Below, one piece after another: positions 6,796 through 9,501 of a stretch of DNA of 9,501 nt. Each line of letters starts with the position of its first letter. Position 1 is the first letter of the stretch. The DNA lies in contig RDDY01000144.1 in the NCBI GenBank assembly GCA_003852805.1, forward strand, positions 1 through 9,501, read 5' to 3'. The DNA comes from Chryseobacterium sp. (GTDB taxonomy: Bacteria > Bacteroidota > Bacteroidia > Flavobacteriales > Weeksellaceae). Below the pieces are notes generated by a model. That model ran no database searches, was not told where the DNA came from, and saw only the letters and a list, made by a program, of their open reading frames with translations. Both the position numbers and the translations under genes were made by a program.

Positions 6796-6802
6796 ATATT
6801 TG
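6770..6802 (+). promoter_or_regulatory. Promoter of the M1 aminopeptidase gene (-33 TTTG, -7 TATATTTG)
   Basis: The -7 box TATATTTG (6795-6802) matches TAnnTTTG exactly and ends 19 bases before the ATG. A TTTG at 6770-6773 sits 21 bases upstream of it, within the 17-23 range known for Bacteroidota. Both elements overlap the dacB terminator: the -33 lies in its 5' stem and the -7 begins at the last T of its T tract. Confidence 0.65.
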
Positions 6803-6821
6803 AGAACATTTAAAATATTAT

Positions 6822-8759
6822 ATGAGGAAAATATATTCCACTGTTTTACTGCTGGCCATAACCGCACAAATGACCGCTCAACGCGTCGGTGATTTGGAAA
6901 GAAGCCGACTGATTGAAAACGAGAAGGAACATTACGGCAAGATTTCGGGCTACAATGTCAACCCGAATACGCTGAACTACGATCTGCTTTACCAAAGACT
7001 TGAATTGGATTTGGACCCGGCCGTTTATAGAGTTGGCGGAACGGTGACCGCTCATTTCAAAGCGATGCAGGAAATGAGCAATATCTACTTTGATCTGTCT
7101 AAACAACTTACGGTTTCAGAAGTCAAGTTTCGCGGACAAAATATCGGTTTCCAACAATTGTCGACGGATGAGTTGAAGATCAATTTGACGCAGACTTTGG
7201 CTGCGGGCAGCATAGATTCACTGTCCATAAAATATGCGGGTGCACCGCCAACGGCCAACGGAGCTTTTAAAACATCTTCGCAAGGCGGAACTCCTCTGTT
7301 GTATACTCTGTCTGAGCCTTACGGTGCGCGCGATTGGTGGCCGACGAAGCAGAGCATGAACGACAAAATTGATAAGCTCGACATCAAGATTACCTCACCG
7401 TCGCAATACAAAGTGGCTTCCAACGGAAAACTGATGTCCGAAACGGCATTGCCCGGCGGCAAGAAACTTACATACTGGCAAACCAATTACCCGATTGCAG
7501 CTTATCTTTTTGCCGTCGGAATCACCAATTACGCGGTTACTACCGAGACAATAGGCGCGCCCGGACCGGAGTTTCCGTACCTGAATTATCTGTATCCGTC
7601 CTCCAATAACAACAGCGCCGTTAAAGCCAACATTAATTGGACGAAGCAGGCTATGGCATTGTTTGAGGATAAATTCGGCCCGTATCCGTACCGCGATGAA
7701 AAATACGGTCATGCAGAATTTGGTTTCGGCGGCGGAATGGAGCACGCCACCATGAGTTTTATGGGGAGCTGGGGCAAAGGCATCATTGCACATGAACTGG
7801 CGCACCAATGGTTTGGCGATAAAATCACGTGCAGCACTTGGAACGACATTTGGCTGAACGAGGGTTTCGCAACTTTCGGAGAACATTTGGTCAATGAGAA
7901 GCTGCTTATGACAGCCGCACAATTCCAAAACTATCTGGCCGACGAAATCAGTTACATAACCTCGGCATCGGGCGGCAGCGTCTACGTGTCCGACGTCAAC
8001 CTCGGCAACGACGGTGCGGTCTTCAGCGGAAGGCTCAGCTATTCCAAAGGCGGTTATGTGGTGCGGATGCTTCGTTGGATTTTGGGCGACGAAGCATTCT
8101 ATCAAGCATTGAAAAACTATATGTCAGACCCGGCGCTGGCTTACGGTTATGCAAGTACGGCACAGCTGAAAGCGCACATGGAAGCTGTGGCTGGCAAGGA
8201 TCTGACCGAGTTTTTCAACGATTGGATCTACGGCCAAGGTTACCCCGTCTATAATATACGCTGGAAACAGTTGGCCGATGGATCGTTGGCGTTCAAGGTC
8301 GGGCAGACTCAGAGCCACAATTCTGTCAATTTCTTTGAATTGCTGTTGCCGATTCGTTTGAAAGGAACTAACGGACAAATAAAAGATATTGTCTTGGACA
8401 ATACCGAACAGAATCAACTCTTCGCGATGGAAGCGGTGCCGTTTACGGTTTCGTCCGTAGAATTCAATCCGGAACGTCAGATTCTGACGCGCGGCGGAAC
8501 GGTGGCCGTAGACAATGCGCTGAGCGTAACAGAAACCGCAAATACCGAAACAAGCATTTACCCGAATCCGGTAAAAGATAAGCTGTTCATTGCAGGAAAA
8601 CTATCGGGCGATACCGTTTCCATTATAAGTACGGACGGCAAACTTCTGAAGACGATGAAGGTCAATACGGCCAACAATTCCGTCGATGTTTCCAATTTGC
8701 CACGCGGGATTTATTTCTTGAAATCGGCCGATTTCAACCATAAGTTCATCAAACAGTAA
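6822..8759 (+). CDS. Secreted M1 family zinc aminopeptidase with T9SS sorting domain
   Basis: This metallopeptidase probably removes N-terminal residues from peptides outside the cell or at its surface. A signal peptide ends near Ala19-Gln20. An M1 N-terminal beta domain (about 44-230) is followed by the thermolysin-like catalytic domain. Zinc ligands and catalytic Glu lie in HELAH (H324, E325, H328) with E347 in LNEGF, the standard HExxH-x18-E spacing. The exopeptidase motif is GGGMEH (303-308) in place of the common GAMEN, and the likely catalytic Tyr is Y407 in SYSKGG. The C-terminal about 70 residues, from IYPNP (579-583) to the terminal KFIKQ, form a type A T9SS sorting domain, so export through the outer membrane is predicted. 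The large helical C-terminal domain of PepN is missing; only a short region separates catalysis from sorting. Length is 645 residues. It lies between two terminators and is probably transcribed alone. Confidence 0.93.
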   Translation: MRKIYSTVLLLAITAQMTAQRVGDLERSRLIENEKEHYGKISGYNVNPNTLNYDLLYQRLELDLDPAVYRVGGTVTAHFKAMQEMSNIYFDLSKQLTVSEVKFRGQNIGFQQLSTDELKINLTQTLAAGSIDSLSIKYAGAPPTANGAFKTSSQGGTPLLYTLSEPYGARDWWPTKQSMNDKIDKLDIKITSPSQYKVASNGKLMSETALPGGKKLTYWQTNYPIAAYLFAVGITNYAVTTETIGAPGPEFPYLNYLYPSSNNNSAVKANINWTKQAMALFEDKFGPYPYRDEKYGHAEFGFGGGMEHATMSFMGSWGKGIIAHELAHQWFGDKITCSTWNDIWLNEGFATFGEHLVNEKLLMTAAQFQNYLADEISYITSASGGSVYVSDVNLGNDGAVFSGRLSYSKGGYVVRMLRWILGDEAFYQALKNYMSDPALAYGYASTAQLKAHMEAVAGKDLTEFFNDWIYGQGYPVYNIRWKQLADGSLAFKVGQTQSHNSVNFFELLLPIRLKGTNGQIKDIVLDNTEQNQLFAMEAVPFTVSSVEFNPERQILTRGGTVAVDNALSVTETANTETSIYPNPVKDKLFIAGKLSGDTVSIISTDGKLLKTMKVNTANNSVDVSNLPRGIYFLKSADFNHKFIKQ

Positions 8760-8764
8760 ACAGC

Positions 8765-8791
8765 GAAGCCTTCCATCCCGAAGGCTTTTTT
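8765..8791 (+). terminator. Intrinsic terminator after the aminopeptidase gene
   Basis: AAGCCTTC (8766-8773) pairs perfectly with GAAGGCTT (8780-8787) over the 6-nt loop CATCCC; G8765-T8788 may add a wobble pair. Six Ts (8786-8791) follow, overlapping the end of the stem. It starts five bases after the stop codon and separates the aminopeptidase transcript from kbl. Confidence 0.88.
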
Positions 8792-8793
8792 CG

Positions 8794-8801
8794 TACATTA
8801 G
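8794..8801 (+). promoter_or_regulatory. Candidate -7 promoter element of kbl
   Basis: TACATTAG differs from TAnnTTTG at one position and ends 20 bases before the kbl ATG, the same distance as the better -7 boxes in this window. It begins only two bases after the preceding T tract, so any -33 contact would fall in the terminator stem. No clear TTTG is found there. Confidence 0.4.
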
Positions 8802-8821
8802 CCTTTCTAAAATCCGAACGA

Positions 8822-9501
8822 ATGATCAGCGAGAATTTTATTAAACATTTACAAAACGAGTTACAGCAGATAGAAAACGATGGTCTCTATAAAAGAGAGC
8901 GCGTCATTACAAGCCCGCAAGCCGCAGAGATTGAGGTAAACGGCAAGAAACTGCTGAACTTCTGTGCAAACAACTACTTGGGTCTGTCAGACGATCCGGA
9001 GATCATCAATGCCTCGAAAGAAACCCTGGACAAGCGCGGCTACGGAATGTCTTCTGTACGGTTTATTTGCGGAACGCAGGACATCCATAAAGAATTGGAG
9101 GAGAAGGTTTCAAAGTTTTTGGGTTTGGAAGATACCATTCTTTACGCTGCGTGTTTTGATGCAAACGGCGGCGTTTTCGAGCCTTTGTTTACCGACGAAG
9201 ATGCGATTATTTCAGACGAACTGAACCATGCATCCATTATCGACGGCGTCAGGCTGTGCAAGGCGGCACGCTACCGTTACAAGAACAACGATATGCAGGA
9301 TCTGGAAACGCAGTTGAAAGCCGCTGCCGAGAAAAACCACCGTTTTCGGATTATAGTAACCGACGGCGTGTTCTCGATGGACGGCAATGTGGCCAACCTG
9401 AAAGGCATCTGCGACCTGGCCGAAAAGTATGACGCAATTGTTATGGTGGACGATTCCCATGCCACGGGCTTTATGGGCGCTACCGGCCGCGGCACGCACG
9501 A
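8822..9501 (+). CDS. kbl: Glycine C-acetyltransferase (2-amino-3-ketobutyrate CoA ligase), N-terminal part
   Basis: This cytoplasmic PLP enzyme cleaves 2-amino-3-ketobutyrate with CoA to glycine and acetyl-CoA, the second step of threonine breakdown after threonine dehydrogenase. The first 226 codons are present; the frame is open at the window edge. The start [14 protein letters not shown] fits the family. Motifs include [30 protein letters not shown] and [20 protein letters not shown]. Cofactor residues fall at the numbers known for E. coli Kbl: H136 (ring stacking, in LNHAS), D210 (pyridine nitrogen) and H213 (in VDDSHATG). The PLP-binding lysine, expected near residue 244, lies outside the window. 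The [10 protein letters not shown] and [10 protein letters not shown] segments favour Kbl over related serine palmitoyltransferase or BioF enzymes. Threonine dehydrogenase is not visible here. Confidence 0.94.
   Translation, partial: MISENFIKHLQNELQQIENDGLYKRERVITSPQAAEIEVNGKKLLNFCANNYLGLSDDPEIINASKETLDKRGYGMSSVRFICGTQDIHKELEEKVSKFLGLEDTILYAACFDANGGVFEPLFTDEDAIISDELNHASIIDGVRLCKAARYRYKNNDMQDLETQLKAAAEKNHRFRIIVTDGVFSMDGNVANLKGICDLAEKYDAIVMVDDSHATGFMGATGRGTH

Noticed and set aside
7395..8105. 236-codon minus-strand frame opposite the aminopeptidase
   Set aside because: It covers the reverse complement of the HExxH catalytic region and has no family resemblance of its own.
1..9501. Search for mobile elements, CRISPR, tRNA/rRNA genes or a new multi-gene system
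   Set aside because: No transposase, integrase, regular repeat-spacer array, cloverleaf or unknown gene cluster was seen. Nearly all of the window is filled by recognisable housekeeping genes.

Overview
The window reads as an ordinary chromosomal segment of a Bacteroidota bacterium, most likely a flavobacterium. Weeksellaceae such as Chryseobacterium or Elizabethkingia relatives are my best guess from protein resemblance. Four signs support the phylum: start codons lack Shine-Dalgarno sequences and sit in A/T-rich leaders; several genes have Bacteroidota-type -7 promoter elements (TAnnTTTG) just upstream; one protein carries a C-terminal type IX secretion (T9SS) sorting domain; and all three exported proteins have an Ala-Gln junction at the end of the signal peptide. 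Base composition looks fairly balanced, richer in G+C than most Chryseobacterium-type genomes, so the genus is left open.

Layout: the minus strand at the left edge carries the first 50 codons of an outer-membrane beta-barrel protein. It is preceded by a 252-bp intergenic region crowded with short repeats and palindromes. Next comes aroB (3-dehydroquinate synthase, minus strand), divergent from a proline dehydrogenase gene across about 100 bp. The proline dehydrogenase gene is followed after 11 bp by priA (replication restart helicase), probably co-transcribed. After a 141-bp gap with a structured leader come dacB (PBP4-type D-Ala-D-Ala carboxypeptidase/endopeptidase), a terminator that overlaps the next promoter, a secreted M1 metallo-aminopeptidase with a T9SS tail, another terminator, and the first 226 codons of kbl (glycine C-acetyltransferase), cut by the right edge.

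The genes are mostly housekeeping functions: aromatic amino acid synthesis, proline and threonine catabolism, replication restart, peptidoglycan remodelling and extracellular peptide degradation. The peptidase, proline dehydrogenase and Kbl would fit an organism that feeds on peptides, but no single pathway links them all. I see no mobile element, CRISPR array, RNA gene, phage gene or defence system. The points worth a second look are regulatory: the repeat-rich region with a possible sigma-54 site upstream of the outer-membrane protein gene, the mutually exclusive hairpins in the dacB leader, and the promoter/terminator overlap before the aminopeptidase gene.
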